The notes under the pieces are model-generated. The model did not search any database, was not told the origin of the DNA, and was given only the letters and a program-made list of their open reading frames with translations. From NCBI GenBank assembly GCA_963930775.1, contig OZ005692.1:10707029-10771028 (forward strand): DNA of 64,000 bases, given 5' to 3'. Below, one piece after another: positions 38,443-50,807 of the stretch. The first letter of the stretch is position 1. Each line of letters opens with the position of its first letter. Origin of the DNA: Cliona cf. orientalis (Eukaryota > Porifera > Demospongiae > Clionaida > Clionaidae). The position numbers and the translations under genes are program-made.

Positions 38443-41217
38443 ATGGCTGAGAGAGCAACATTCACTGGGTTTGATCCCTACAAGCTGACTGGAGTTAGAG
38501 TGACAGATCGAGAGCTGGGACATGGCTCCTATGCTACTGTGCTAGAACTGGAGTACATGGGACTGAAATGTGCTGGCAAGAAGATCCATGAAGTGCTACT
38601 GAAGCAAGGAGATACTAGTTACTATGCTCGTAGATTTGAGGAAGAATGTCGTCTACTCAGTCAAGTACGCCACCCCAACATTGTCCAGTTTCTGGGAGTC
38701 TATTTTCAGCAAGGAGTGCAAGCACCCATCCTAGTCATGGAGTTTCTCCCCACCAACCTCACCTCCTGCATTGAGCAATACGGCATTCTCCCAAAGGAGA
38801 TCAGCTACTCCATCCTTCATGACGTGGCTCTGGGCTTGTGCTACCTCCACAGCCAAACTCCTCCCATCATTCACCGAGATCTCTCTTCCAACAATGTCCT
38901 CCTCACCCACAACATGACGGCCAAGATCTCTGATCTGGGTGTGGCCAGAATATTCAATAAGTTGACCCCTCTACAGGTCAGTCGCATGACCCAGACTCCT
39001 GGCACCCCTGCCTACATGCCACCAGAGGTGATGGTAGCCAACCCCAAATATGACACAAGTGTTGATGAGTTCTCCTACGGCATTATGATGATCCACATGT
39101 TCAGTGGTCAGTGGCCAGAGCCACAGGTTGGACCAAATCGTACTGAACCTGATGGAAGAATGACTCCAGTATCTGAAGCTGAGCGACGTAAGGTGTTCCT
39201 TCGAGCCATTGGAAACGATCATCCTCTGATGGACCTCATTCTTAAATGCATCCACAATTACCCCAAGTCGAGGGCTCATGCCAGTGAGATTGTGAGGCGA
39301 CTAGCAGAGATGGTGTTGCAGTTTCCTGCCTCCTTTGCCAACCGACTGGAAATGCTGAGACAAATTGAAGCAGATGGAGAGGAGAGAAGAGCCTTGACTG
39401 AAGAGGGAGAGAGAAAGGACAGGGCTTTTCAGCAAAAAGAAAGCCAAATCTCATCACTCAGAGAAGAAGTTCGAGCTGAGAAGGAACAAAAATCTGAAGA
39501 AATTGGTCGACTAAAGCTAGCCCACTCCACTGAAGTCGAACAGCACCGTCTTCAAGTTAGAAATTTGAACACACAAAATCAACTGTATACAACAAAAATG
39601 AAAGCTGAAGTAGTAGAATTGAAATCAAATGCCACAGTATACAAATCTCAAATTGAAGCTCATTCAAGGACCCAGTTTCAGGAACGAGAACAGTTCAAAC
39701 AAATGATAGCAGAGCAGAGAGAGCAATCAGAACTACAACTAGCTAAGGAGAGAGAAGCAAATAAGAAGTTAATGGCTGATAATCAAAATTTACAGTTAGA
39801 AAAGACAAACCTTCAGTGCACAATCTCAGAATTACAAGCTGACACTGCAGAAAAGGATGGCGTCATAAAAATGAAAGAAGCTTTTGTCAGAAGACAGAAT
39901 ACTGAACTTGAAGCCAAGAGCAGAGCTCTAGGAGAGAAAGATGCAACTATCTCAGCAATGAGTGAACAAATCACCGAAGCAAGAGACTACCTGGCTACTA
40001 CTAAACTGCAGGTAATTATACCTTAATTATTGGAAGTTAGTACTGTAAATCGCGAATATTTCGATGTTAAAATATTTTCGGACAGCATGGCTTGTGCGAA
40101 AATTAAACGCACGAAATACATACGCAATATTAACGACAATGCGGTACAGGGTCGTTTGTCCGAAAATTATTTAACGCGAAAAATTATCGCATGAAATATG
40201 AAATATTCGCGATTTACGGTATTAGAATAAACACAGTATGCATAATTATTCTAATAGTTTAATAATAATATTATTATTATTATGATAATTTAGACACTTC
40301 AGGCAAGTATCATTTGGAAACAATGTGCTAATCTACCAACTAAAGTATGTCAGACTAAAAGTACAGTCATCAATGGCAAGGTCTACTGTGGAGGAGGACA
40401 GACTGATGATGATGAGTTCATCGTCTGCTGCTATGACCCATTACAAGACAAGTGGACCACTCTACCACCACTTCCTGTCAGATACTTTAGTCTGGGTCAA
40501 GTCAATGACAAGCTAGTAGCTGTTGGGGGACGAAAGAGTACTGGGAATGCAACTAATAATGTATACACATATGATGAGCAATATCGAAACTGGAAGCAGA
40601 CCATTCCTCCCATGCCAACAGCTAGATACTCCCCAGGTGTCTTGAGCCTCCAGTCAGCACTTGTAGTGGCAGGTGGAGTCATAAGCAGCCGCACATCTGT
40701 AGTTGAGATCTTCAAGTTAGACACATCACAGTGGTACAGAACTGACCCACTACCAACAGCTTGTTCCAACTTATCACCAGTTGCTATTGGCAACACATGC
40801 TATGGACTAGGAGGATGGAATGGCTCACACCTCAACCAAGCACTCTATGCCTCAGTTTATGATCTCCTTGGCAATGCTGTACCAGCCAAACAGACCACCC
40901 ACAGTGGTAGCAGTGACACTCAGTCAACTTGGAAGACACTACTCAACACTCCAACCTATCGACCAGCTGCAGCCGTGCTAGCTGGCAACCTTCTTGCTAT
41001 AGGAGGGAAAGAAACACCTGAAGGAGATGGAGCTGACATGAAAGAGGTCTACATGTACTCTCCCTCCACCAACTCCTGGATCTACATCAGTGATCTATCT
41101 GCTCCACGATCACGCACTGCAGCAGCTATTTTATCATCAACAGAGGTCCTAGTGATTGGAGGCCAGGATGGTGGCAAAGTGAACACTGTGTACAAGGGTA
41201 CACTTACGTTACTATGA
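38443..41217 (+). CDS. K5: kelch kinase, subfamily A, intact
   Basis: Exon 1 is 38443-40011 (523 codons), exon 2 is 40294-41217 (307 codons plus stop); 830 residues. All kinase motifs match K3 except the longer RIFNKLTP activation segment, also seen in K1, K6, K8 and K9. The last half of the coiled coil (QLYTTKMKAEVVELKSNATV onward) differs from other A members, suggesting a recombinant or independently evolved segment. The donor is CTGCAG/gtaatt. A CCGTAAATCG-family MITE sits in the intron. It is followed by a broken phospholipase gene rather than a WDHD1 cassette. Confidence 0.91.
40043..40219. mobile_element. MITE in the K5 intron, same family as 22554-22739
   Basis: The ends are ctgtaaatcgcgaatatttc and its complement, with TA on each flank. 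The internal sequence matches 22554-22739 in reverse orientation. Confidence 0.75.
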
Positions 41218-41766
41218 TAATGTACAGCACTCTCTTAAACTGATAGCCTTACACAACCATGGTTATGTTGGAAAGTGTGACTCTTGTAGCTACTGTTAAT
41301 TGTAATTAGTAGAGATAGCTATTGTTGTAGGTAGTAATTATTTTCTAGAACCTTCTGTCTGATTTGTGCAATGCTAATTAGGGTATTATGGTGATGCTGT
41401 TTGTGTGTGAATATTCTTATGTGTGATGGTGTTTGTCTGTGAACAGTTTATGTGAGATGTTAGGTCATTGTAGAATGTTGTAGAACTCTGGTAGGTTTTC
41501 TATATAAGTTCTATTCTGTCTATGTTGAGTTGACTATTCTATTTCTATGCTGAATGCTGATTGAAATAACAGTTTATTGTATGCTATGTGTTTTTATTGT
41601 GTACTATAGCTAATTACCAAATTCAACTTTTAAGTTAAACTGAAGTTATCTTTGAATAGTTAATAATTCTGATATAAACAGCTGCAACTATTAACACTGA
41701 CCATTATTATTTGGCACCTGACACTGACAGTAATAATAATTATTTTGATGCGATGGCAACTAGTGA
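41218..41766. other. AT-rich spacer between K5 and the phospholipase copy
   Basis: No gene or clear repeat seen. It probably holds the 3' ends of both convergent genes. Confidence 0.45.
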
Positions 41767-42217
41767 TCACAACATGCTTCTGTCACGTTCACAGATGCAT
41801 CCTTGATTCTGAGCATATAAGTAGAATGAGCACCCTAGTGTCACAACTCCAGTAGTGTAGAGTGCTGCAATTCCTTGACACTTCTGATACAGATCTGTAG
41901 ACTGTTTTCGCTGTGTCTCACAATGCTCATTCATCTCTCGCGAAAAATCTCTATCGCATTGCTCCTTATATAGATGCTCCGCATCTTCCGTAACAGCGAT
42001 CGTGTTCGTTGCAGATCTCCGTGAACGCAGGGGTCAAGTCTGGACCGACGTTCACACTCGTCCCCTGCACGCCACAGCCGTTGACTTCAGATTTACGGCC
42101 ACTAGGTATTTTACAATGATCCCGTGGACAGATGAACTCGCAGACTCCATGTAGACTCTTGACGATGGCAAGAAATATTATGAGTAAAGATGCGAGGAAC
42201 ATAGTTCTTTTGAGCAT
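41767..42217 (-). pseudogene. Secreted phospholipase A2 (group XII-like), frameshifted
   Basis: Secreted PLA2 enzymes cleave the sn-2 ester of phospholipids outside the cell. Starting at 42217 there is a signal peptide (MLKRTMFLASLLIIFLAIV), then a Cys-rich region and the active-site motif CNEHDRCYGRCG with the His-Asp pair. After GAS a 4-nt TATA insertion (near 41967-41972) breaks the frame; the remainder, with the cysteine-rich C-terminus ending at a TGA (41767-41769), continues in another frame. The copy at 55 kb lacks the insertion. The Cys spacing resembles PLA2G12, by memory only. It sits convergent to K5 and upstream of K6. Confidence 0.8.
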
Positions 42218-42842
42218 CCTGATATTGATCTGTCCATCTGTTCGGAAAGGATCGTCACCCTTCCTAGCGAAATTAAAAACGATGACATGTCATGCCTGTG
42301 GCGCGTTCCCTACTGCGCATGCGCAGTTGTGCAGTGGACCATGGAACAGAAATCAGATTTATTGGAATGTGATAGCAATATAATATCATTAGCAGCTGCT
42401 GCGGTGACCAACGTGTCTACACTGGAAGGCTACTGTTACTTCATGGCCTACATTAAGATACCGGTAAAATACCGTAGGTCGGGTTTTAATTGCGAGTATC
42501 TATTAAAATTAATGCGAATTGCGAGTTTTTCTACGTTTCGCGATTAATAGACATAATATACTACACTACGGTACGGGGTTGTCCATCGTAATTATTGGAT
42601 TCGCAATTTGACCTGACTTGACTAGAACGAAATTATTAAACTACGCAATTAAAACCCATCCTACGGTAGCTGTGGTTGTCACATGTGGTCATGATCTATG
42701 ACTAACAATTCACTATTGTTATTGATAACGTTATGAAAATAAGGAATGCTGTCATCATCACATGACCTAGTACTGTGTTTCATGTACACCTCTTTTACCT
42801 CACTAGTATACTGACTATTATACCTATAGCTATACAAGTGTC
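42218..42842. other. Upstream region of K6, shared with K7 and K9
   Basis: A block around 42320-42460 (ggaccatggaacagaaatc...) recurs before K7 (45297-45395) and K9 (55835-55955). It aligns loosely with the K2 leader (gcagctgctgtgctgaccaa), so I read it as leader rather than gene. A MITE (42472-42666) and the kinase leader follow. Confidence 0.5.
42472..42666. mobile_element. MITE, CCGTAGGTCGGG family
   Basis: The ends ccgtaggtcgggttttaatt and the complement of aattaaaacccatcctacgg, with TA flanks. The same insertion is found upstream of K9 (55971-56173), so it predates that duplication. It is absent from the K7 upstream block. Confidence 0.8.
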
Positions 42843-44134
42843 ATGGCTGCCAGAGCAGCTACAGCAACATTCACAGGGTTTGATCCTTACAAGCTGACTG
42901 GAGTTAGAGTGACAGATCGAAAGCTGGGACATGGCTCCTATGCTACTGTGCTAGAACTGGAGTATATGGGACTGAAATGTGCTGGCAAGAAGATCCATGA
43001 ACTGCTGCTAGAGCAGGGAGATGCCCAAAGGAGATCAGCTACTCCATCCTTCATGACGTGGCTCTGGGCTTGTGCTACCTCCACAGCCAAACTCCTCCCA
43101 TCATTCACCGAGATCTCTCTTCCAACAATGTCCTCCTCACCCCCAACATGACGGCCAAGATCTCTGATCTGGGTGTTGCCAGGATATTCAATAAGTTGAC
43201 CCCTCTACAGGTCAGTCGCATGACCCAGACTCCTGGCACCCCTGCCTATATGCCACCAGAGGTGATGGTAGCCAACCCCAAATACAACACTAGTGTTGAT
43301 GAGTTCTCCTACGGCATTATGATGATCCACATGTTCAGTGGTCAGTGGCCAGAGCCACAGATTGGTCCAAATCAAATTGAAGGAGGCCAACTGATTCCAA
43401 TCACAGAAGCTGAATGGCGCGAGAAGTTTCTTAAAGCGATTGAAGATGATTATCCTCTGATGGACCTCATTCACATGTGCATCAACAATGACCCCCAGCT
43501 GAGACCACATGCTGGTGAGATTATTAGGCGAGTTAGTCGAGTAGCAGCACAGTTTCCTGCCTTCTTTGCCAACCGACTGGAAATGCTGAGACAAATTGAA
43601 AGGGGTAGAAGAGAGAAAACTTCATTGATGGAGGAGGGAGAGAGAAAGGAATGCATTATTCTAGAAAAGAGTGATGAAATTTTAACACATAAAAAAGAAA
43701 TTCAAGCCTTGAGTGAAGAGGGACAGAAAAAACAAAGCCTAATTTTATCACTGAGAACTCAGAATGTTGAAAACGAGGCTGAGATAGTAAAACTCAAATC
43801 CAATTGTTCTGCTTTGGAAACTCAGCTGAGAGAGACCAAGAGGCAATTGAGAAAGGAAAAAAAACAATTAGAAATTCAGCTAGCAAAAGAAAAACAACTA
43901 TCTGCTGAGGAGAGAGAAGCCAACAGAAAATTAATGTCAGATGTTTCAAAGCTGCAATCAGATATCACAGCCAAGAATACTGTTATTGAAATAAAAGAAG
44001 GTGTTGTCAGAAGGAAAGATTCTGAACTTGAAGCCAAGAGCAGAGCTCTAGGAGAGAAAGATGCCACTATCTCAGCAATGAGTGAACAAATCACCGAAGC
44101 AAGTCTTAGAGAGTACCTGGCTACTAAACAACAG
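42843..44134 (+). pseudogene. K6: kinase fragment, subfamily B, 175-bp deletion and no kelch exon
   Basis: The start and first ~60 codons are as in K9. The code then jumps from GDA straight to KEISYS, losing helix C through the hinge. The junction has 2-base microhomology (cc). The missing 175 bp is not a multiple of three, so the frame is lost; restoring it gives 489 codons. The catalytic loop, DLG and coiled coil persist downstream in another frame to a CAG/gtgagt donor at 44134. No kelch exon follows before K7. Confidence 0.88.
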
Positions 44135-45579
44135 GTGAGTACATATAGCTACTTACTATTTTCAGGTAATTTATTTCTGCAACTTTGGTTTACAATAGTA
44201 TGTGCTAAATAATTTTTATGCTTTGTACACATTATCTACCTAACGTTAGTGGGTACAAACTTTTGTGTTTGGGGGACAATTAGCCACTATAATATAGCAC
44301 CTGAAAATAGTAGCTACTCATCTTAAAAAGTACACTATCTCTGCATGGTTATCTATAGATGTCATGATTAATACCTGTGATCATAGATATTATAGACTAC
44401 GTAAATGGGATTGGAAACTGCTCACGTGAGCTATAGAACGCGTACGCGCACTCCGGATCCGTGTTATGGTTTGCATTCTTGGATAGACCCGTTGCTATGA
44501 CAATTTGAGCAAAAAATGGCCAAAAATGGCGACCACAGTGCACTTATCGACTAATAGTAGAGAAATGACAGTAGTTTTGAACTTCAACAAAGCTTATCCC
44601 AGTGAAGGAGTCCCTACTCTAAACGTGGCCAGCAAAGATTAACTCACTCTTTGCTGCCCCTCTAATTTAACTATGGGCAGGAAAGAGTGTACCCCTGCAC
44701 TCTTTGTTGCCTGAGTATAGTACAGTGGCGTCCCCAGAATTTGAGGGAGGGGGGTGCTTAGACATTGGTGCGCGAAGCGCGTGTGCAAAATTTTAGCTAC
44801 GCCCCTAAAATCTTGACCACACCCCTGTTTGCCCCAAGTCCAGCGATGCCTAGAAAGAAAAACTTTTTAGCTCGGGTCGAATCGCTTCCGGTAGCCTCCC
44901 GCTCATACAGATGCACGCACGCACGGACAACTATAATGATAACAATGATAATGAATATTAGAATTTATTGACCCTGTAGCTATCATTTCCATGTACAAAA
45001 ACTGACAAATTTTAGTAAAGCTGTGTTACAACGCCAATGCGGTCTAATGCAAATGCGAACTACTAAAACCTAGAAAAAATTCAATGGGGAAATAAAAATC
45101 AAAGTGTACAGCAAGATTTGAACCTGCTCCATTCCAAGCACTCGGCCACCACCGTTGTTGCTGAGCACTGGCAGTCGATCGTTATTTCAACTATTTTATA
45201 GACAAAACCTACACAATCCAGCCCCTCCCACACTAACCCTGGTAATCATTCACAACCCAGCCCCAGACCTACCAGCCCCATGCGCAGTTATATGGTGACC
45301 ATGGAACAGAAATCAGATTTATTGGAATGTGATAGCAATATAATATCATTAGCAGCTGCTGTGGTGACCAATGTGTACACTGGATGGCTACTGTAAGATA
45401 AAAAAATAGCCGTGGTTGTCACATGTGGTCATGATCTATGACTAACAATTCACTATTGTTATTGATAAAACGTTATGAAAATAAGCTGTCATCATCACAT
45501 GACCTAGTACTGTGTTTCATGTAGTACACCTCTTTTACCTCACTAGTATACTGATTATACCTATAGCTATACAAGTGTC
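44135..45579. other. Transposon-derived sequence replacing the K6 kelch exon; K7 upstream block
   Basis: At 44382-44436 the sequence (catagata..., gggattggaaac..., tcacgtgagc) resembles the end of the 7.16-kb element. At 44723-44860 a tract starting acagtggcgtccccag, with repeated acgcccct/acacccct, looks like another transposon end. The shared upstream block starts near 45281 and the kinase leader precedes 45580. No gene seen. Confidence 0.5.
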
Positions 45580-47838
45580 ATGGCTGCCAGAGCAACACGA
45601 GGAGCAACTACAGCAATATTCACTGGGTTTGATCCCTAAAAGCTGACTGGAGTTTGTGTGACAGATCGAGAGCTGGGACATGGCTCCTACGCTACTGTGC
45701 TAGAACTGGAGTACATGGGACTGAAATGTGCTGGCAAGAAGATCCATAAACTGCTGCTAGAGCAGGGAGATGCCAGCTACACTGTTTGCAGATTTGAGGA
45801 AGAATGTCGTCTACTCAGTCAAGTACGCCACCCCAACATTGTCCAGTTTCTTGGAGTCTATTTCCAGCAAGGAGTGCGAGCACCCATCCTAGTCATGGAG
45901 TTTCTCCCCACCAACCTCACGTCCTGCATTGAGCAATACGGCATTCTCCCAAAGGAGATCAGCTACTCCATCCTTCATGACATGGCTCTGGGCTTGTGCT
46001 ACCTCCACAGCCAAACTCCTCCCATCATTCACCGAGATCTCTCTTCCAACAATGTCCTCCTCACCCCCAACATGACGGCCAAGATCTCTGATCTGGGTAT
46101 GGCCAGAATCCTCAACCTGACCCCTCTACAGGTCAGTCGCACGACCCAGACTCCTGGCACCCCTACCTACATGCCACCAGAGGTGATGGTAGCCAACCCC
46201 AAATACGACACTAGTGTTGATGAGTTCTCCTACGGCATTATGATGATTCACATGTTTAGCGGTCAGTGGCCAGAGCCACAGGTTGGTCCGAGTCGAATTA
46301 AAGGAAGCAAACTTATTCCAGTCACAGAAGCTGAACGACGTGAAAAATTTTTTAAACTAATTAAAGACGGTCATCCTCTGATGGACCTAATTCACAGATG
46401 CATCAACAATGACCCCCAGCTGAGACCACATGCTGGTGAGATTATTAGGCAAGTTAGTCGAGTAGCATCACAGTTTCCTGCCTCCTTTGCCAACCGACTG
46501 GAAATGCTGAGACAAATTGAAAGAGAAAGAAGTGAGAAAAGTGCTTTGACTAAGGAAGGAGAGAGAAAGGATAAGGTCATTCAAGAAAAGAATGATGAAA
46601 TTTTGATACAGAGAAAAGAAATTCTAACCTTGACTAAGGAGAGAGAGATAAACGAAAATGTTATTCAGGAAAAGAACAATGAAATTTCAATACACAGAGA
46701 AAAAAATCTAGCCTTGACTGAGCAGGGACAGAGAAAGTATGAGATTATTCTGCAAAAGGAAAATCAAATTTCATCACTCAGAAGAGCAGCACAGATTGAT
46801 AAGGAGCAAAAAACTATAGAAATAGAGAGCTTAAAGTTATCTCATTCCGTTGAAGTGGAATAGCTCCAGCTGCAATTTAGAGATATGAAAACTAAGAATC
46901 AATATACAAAGGCTAATAACGAGGCTGAGATAGTGGAACTCAAATCAAAGTATTCTGCTTTGGAAACTCAGATAGAGAATAAGACCAAGATCCTACTTGA
47001 AGAAAGAGAGCAATCTGCAAGACAGCTGAGAGAGGAGCAAGAACAACACGAGATACAGTCAAGAAAGGAAAGGGAACAACTAGAGATTCAGCTAGCAAAA
47101 GAAAAAGAACTATTTGCAGAGGAGAGAGAAGCAAATAGAAAATTAATGTCAGATTTACGATCAGATCTATCAAGATTAAAATCAGAAATTACCACTCTTC
47201 AAAGTACTGTTTCAAGGCTGCAATCAGATATCACAGACAAGGATACTATTATTCAAATGAAAGAAGCTGTTACCAAAAGAAAAGATTCTGAACTTGAAGC
47301 CAAGAGCAGAGCTCTAGGAGAGAAAGATACAATTATCTCAGCAATGGGTGAACAAATCACCAAAACAAGAGAGTACCTGGTCACTATTAAACAACAGGTG
47401 AGTACCTATGTGAAAATATATTATTTTCTGGTACATTTTCTGCAAGTTTGGTATGATTTGAATGTGAAAATGGTACAGGGTGAACATAATTTAAATGATA
47501 ATTAGATGTTAGTTTTGCATATGGTGAAGCCGCGAGTAGAATTATAAAACCGATATCAAATTTATATCTAGGTAGCAGTCACTACTGACCCATTAACTTA
47601 CTAATAACCCTCTATCACCTCTAACTATCCTACAATTTGGGGTTAAACGTTATGTTGCTATGGTAACTGCTACCAATGTTCTAATATAGTGAACAACAAT
47701 ATGAAGAATCTCTGCATGGGCTATAGTGCAGTTTGGCTGCTATATCAACATGGATATGCATGAATGAATGTAAAGGCTTTTATTAATACTGAACTATCAT
47801 AGATGTATCTAACATTAACAGGTACAAGGTTGCATTTG

Positions 47839-47875
<37 letters not shown>

Positions 47876-49248
47876 ATATGCCAAATATGCATCAGTACCT
47901 GCAAGGTACACTACCTCTGGTTACCTATCGATGCTCATGATACTTTAAGGAAGCAATTAACACATGTGACATACTATGCAATTATTTTAGACTCTTCACG
48001 TAAGTATCACCTGGAAACAGTGTGCTAACCTACCAGCTGAAGTTAATAGTACAAAGACTACAGTCATTAACAGCAATGTCTACTGTGGAGGGACAACTGA
48101 TCAATCAAATCATGATGGAGACTACATCATCTACTGCTATGACTCATTACAAGACAAGTGGACCACTCTACCACCACTTCCTGTTAGATACTTTGGTCTG
48201 GGTCAAGTCAATGGCAAGCTAGTAGCTGTTGGGGGAATGAAGAGGAGTACTGGGAATGAGAGTAATGATGTATACACATATGATGAGAGATCTCAAAAGT
48301 GGAAACGAACCATTCCTCCCATGTCAATAGCTAAACGGTCCCCAGGTGTCCTGAGCCTCCAGTCAGCACTTGTAGTGGCAGGTGGAGCCACGACGTCTTC
48401 ATACTGCGATCTGGTTGAGATCTTCAAATCAGACACATCACAGTGGTACAGGACTGACCCACTACCAACAGCTTGTTGTATCATATCACTGGTTGCTACT
48501 GACAACACATGTTATGTACTAGGAGGATTCGATGCCTCACATCTCAGTTGTTGGGGGAGAGAAGAAGGATACTTGGAAAGAAACTAATGATGTATACACG
48601 TATGATGAGCGATCTCAAAAGTGGGAGCAGACCATTCCTCCCATGCCAACAGCTAGACGATCCCCAGGTGTCTTGAGCCTCCAGTCAGCACTTGTAGTAG
48701 CAGGTGGAAACATATCAACATACAGTGATGCAGTTGAGATCTTCAAACCAGACACATCACAGTGGTACAGGACTGACCCACTACCAACAGCTTGTCAAAA
48801 TATGTCACTAGTTGCTATTGGCAACACAAGTTATGCACTAGGAGGATTCAATGGCTCAGACCTCAACCAAGCACTCTATGCCTCAGTTGATGATCTCCTT
48901 GGCAACGCTGTACCAGCCAACCAGACCACCCACAGTGGTAGCAGTGACACTCAGTCAGTTTGGAAGGCACTACCTAACACTCCAACCTATCGACCAGCTG
49001 CAGCCGTGCTAGCTGGCAACCTTCTTGCTATAGGAGGGGAAGAAACGTCTAAAGGAGGAGCTGCCAAGAAGGAAGTCTATATGTACTCTCCCTCCACCAA
49101 CTCCTGGATCTACATCGGTGATCTACCTGCTCCACGATCTAGCACTGCAGCTGCTGTTTTATCATCAACTGAGGTCCTACTGATTGGAGGCTATGATGGT
49201 GGCCGCAGAGTGAACACTGTGTACAAGGGTACACTTACACTACTATGA
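45580..49248 (+). pseudogene. K7: kelch kinase, subfamily B, two nonsense codons and a chimeric kelch exon
   Basis: Exon 1 is 45580-47397 (606 codons long, the longest coiled coil in the array). Codon 20 is TAA (45637-45639) where paralogs have TAC, and 46861-46863 is TAG where paralogs have CAG. Otherwise the frame is open with GHGSYATV, HRDLSSNN and DLG. Exon 2 is 47991-49248, about 330 bp longer than usual: near 48545 it passes from the end of blade 4 back to the end of blade 2, so blades 3 and 4 are present twice, and the junction is out of frame. This fits unequal recombination between two kelch exons. The intron contains a ~34-base G run. Confidence 0.88.
47840..47873. repeat. Long poly-G run in the K7 intron
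   Basis: About 34 consecutive G. Its length is probably not reliable. Confidence 0.7.
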
Positions 49249-49506
49249 CAATGTACATGAACACGACATTGTACTAAATGCAATAGCAGTCTGTTATACA
49301 TACACAACCATATTATTGTATCTGAATATATCATGCATGCAGTATAGTAAATAATTATCATGTGGTATCATATTATACACTAAGATGTCTATATAGCATG
49401 GGTGCTGCAAAGCCCCTCCCCCAGAAATCATTTAATTACCCCTCCAAATTCTGCAATACTTTCCCTAATCCCCTTCCCTCTCCCACTCATTGAATTTCAG
49501 CTGCAC

Positions 49507-50807
49507 CTTATTTTGAAGTGACCATATCTTCACCGATCCATCACAGCAGGAAGAGGCCTACAGTGGATTAAGTCGTACAGTATAGGAATTGATAAAAATT
49601 ACAGTATTTCTTCTAAAAATTCGGCCCTTCTAATTATTCGTCACCCTTTACCTAATGATTGAAAATAGTCTCTAATCTTCGGCAAAGGTCGTCACGCGTA
49701 TATGCTATAAACGGTAATAGAATGCGCAAGCAACCTCTAAAAATTCGGCGAAGCTAAACCAATATTATTATTTTGATGCCAAATTTTTAGAAGAAATACG
49801 GTATTAATAATTTTGTAAAATTCAAGCATTTCCAAGTATGGTAAAGAGAGACTCCGGATACAGCATATCTTTGGCATCCAAAAATAGCACTTCTTCCACC
49901 TACTAATACCATCACATACTGTACACAGAGAAATTTTCGCCAGGAAAACAATTTTTTTTCCTGCTCTCATTGGCAAAAATTTTATCATGCTAATTTTTTT
50001 GTCCTGGCGAAATTTTTCCCACCAAAATTTTATTTCTTTGCAATATAAAGGGCTTGGTGAAATTTATGAAACTTTCACAATGACATAATATTATATGGTC
50101 ACATAACATAAATGCTATAATTTTTGGCCATTAGCTCACCAATAGTTTCCCCCCAGGGTCAAATTTCACCCAAAGCAGGGGGGCCTCGTGTCCGTGTAGG
50201 GTGTACGTTTTTGATGAGTCAGCAATCACCACAACTTTGATGGTGAACTCCGCTGATCCAGCAGCCAGGTGGGTGTGGCCAACACTGACATCCAGGCATG
50301 TGACTAGAGCCATGAATCTCATTAAGATATGATCCCTAGGAGAGAAATTTACATGATATTGTACACAAAATTTTGAAGCTAGTTTAAGATGTACAATGAA
50401 TAAAAGTAGGAAAAGTATTTAATAGCCCTAAAGCAACATTAGTCACATGATGATCATGAAAAAAAAAAGATTATGCATTCATCAAAACGGGTCTCTTACT
50501 TCATAATTATCTTTTATGTGTTCCTAGCATTATCTTCATCCATATGTATGGCATATTATTCAGTATAGAGCAAAGATTACTACTGGCTTACACATTAGCA
50601 GTGAATGCCTGTAGCTACAGTGTTGTCATCCATTGCCACGGCAACGACATCAGCCCCGCCCCCTCCTCCTCCTCCTCCTGCTCGGCAGGTGCTGTGTAGC
50701 AGACCAGGCCAGTGAGTTTGGAGGAGACAGAGAACTCAGAAACATCATCATCTTCAGGACCAACAAACGTACGCACATCACAGTCACTGCCACATGTCAC
50801 TATGTGC
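49507..50807 (-). pseudogene. WDHD1 cassette 5: exons 4, 3 and 2, no exon 1
   Basis: Exon 4 is 49507-49557 (open), exon 3 is 50140-50335 (8 bp deleted near its 5' border) and exon 2 is 50592-50807. Exon 2 carries a 4-nt insertion (gtagctac for gtac near 50611), altered donor bases and a frame change in the GAG run. Exon 1 is deleted; the flank jumps directly to sequence normally upstream of it (near 50870). Confidence 0.8.
49602..49801. mobile_element. MITE, CAGTATTTCTTCTAAAAATTCGG family
   Basis: The left end cagtatttcttctaaaaatt and the right end (complement ccgtatttcttctaaaaatt) are inverted with TA flanks. 200 bp, in the cassette 5 intron between exons 4 and 3. Confidence 0.75.

Noticed and set aside
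42287-42547. Short plus-strand frame (MEQKSDLLECDSN...) repeated before K6, K7 and K9
   Set aside because: It runs into a MITE in two copies and is broken in the third; it aligns with non-coding leader of A-type units.
44765-44971. Short plus-strand frame near transposon remnants
   Set aside because: Sits within repeat-derived sequence with no recognisable domain.
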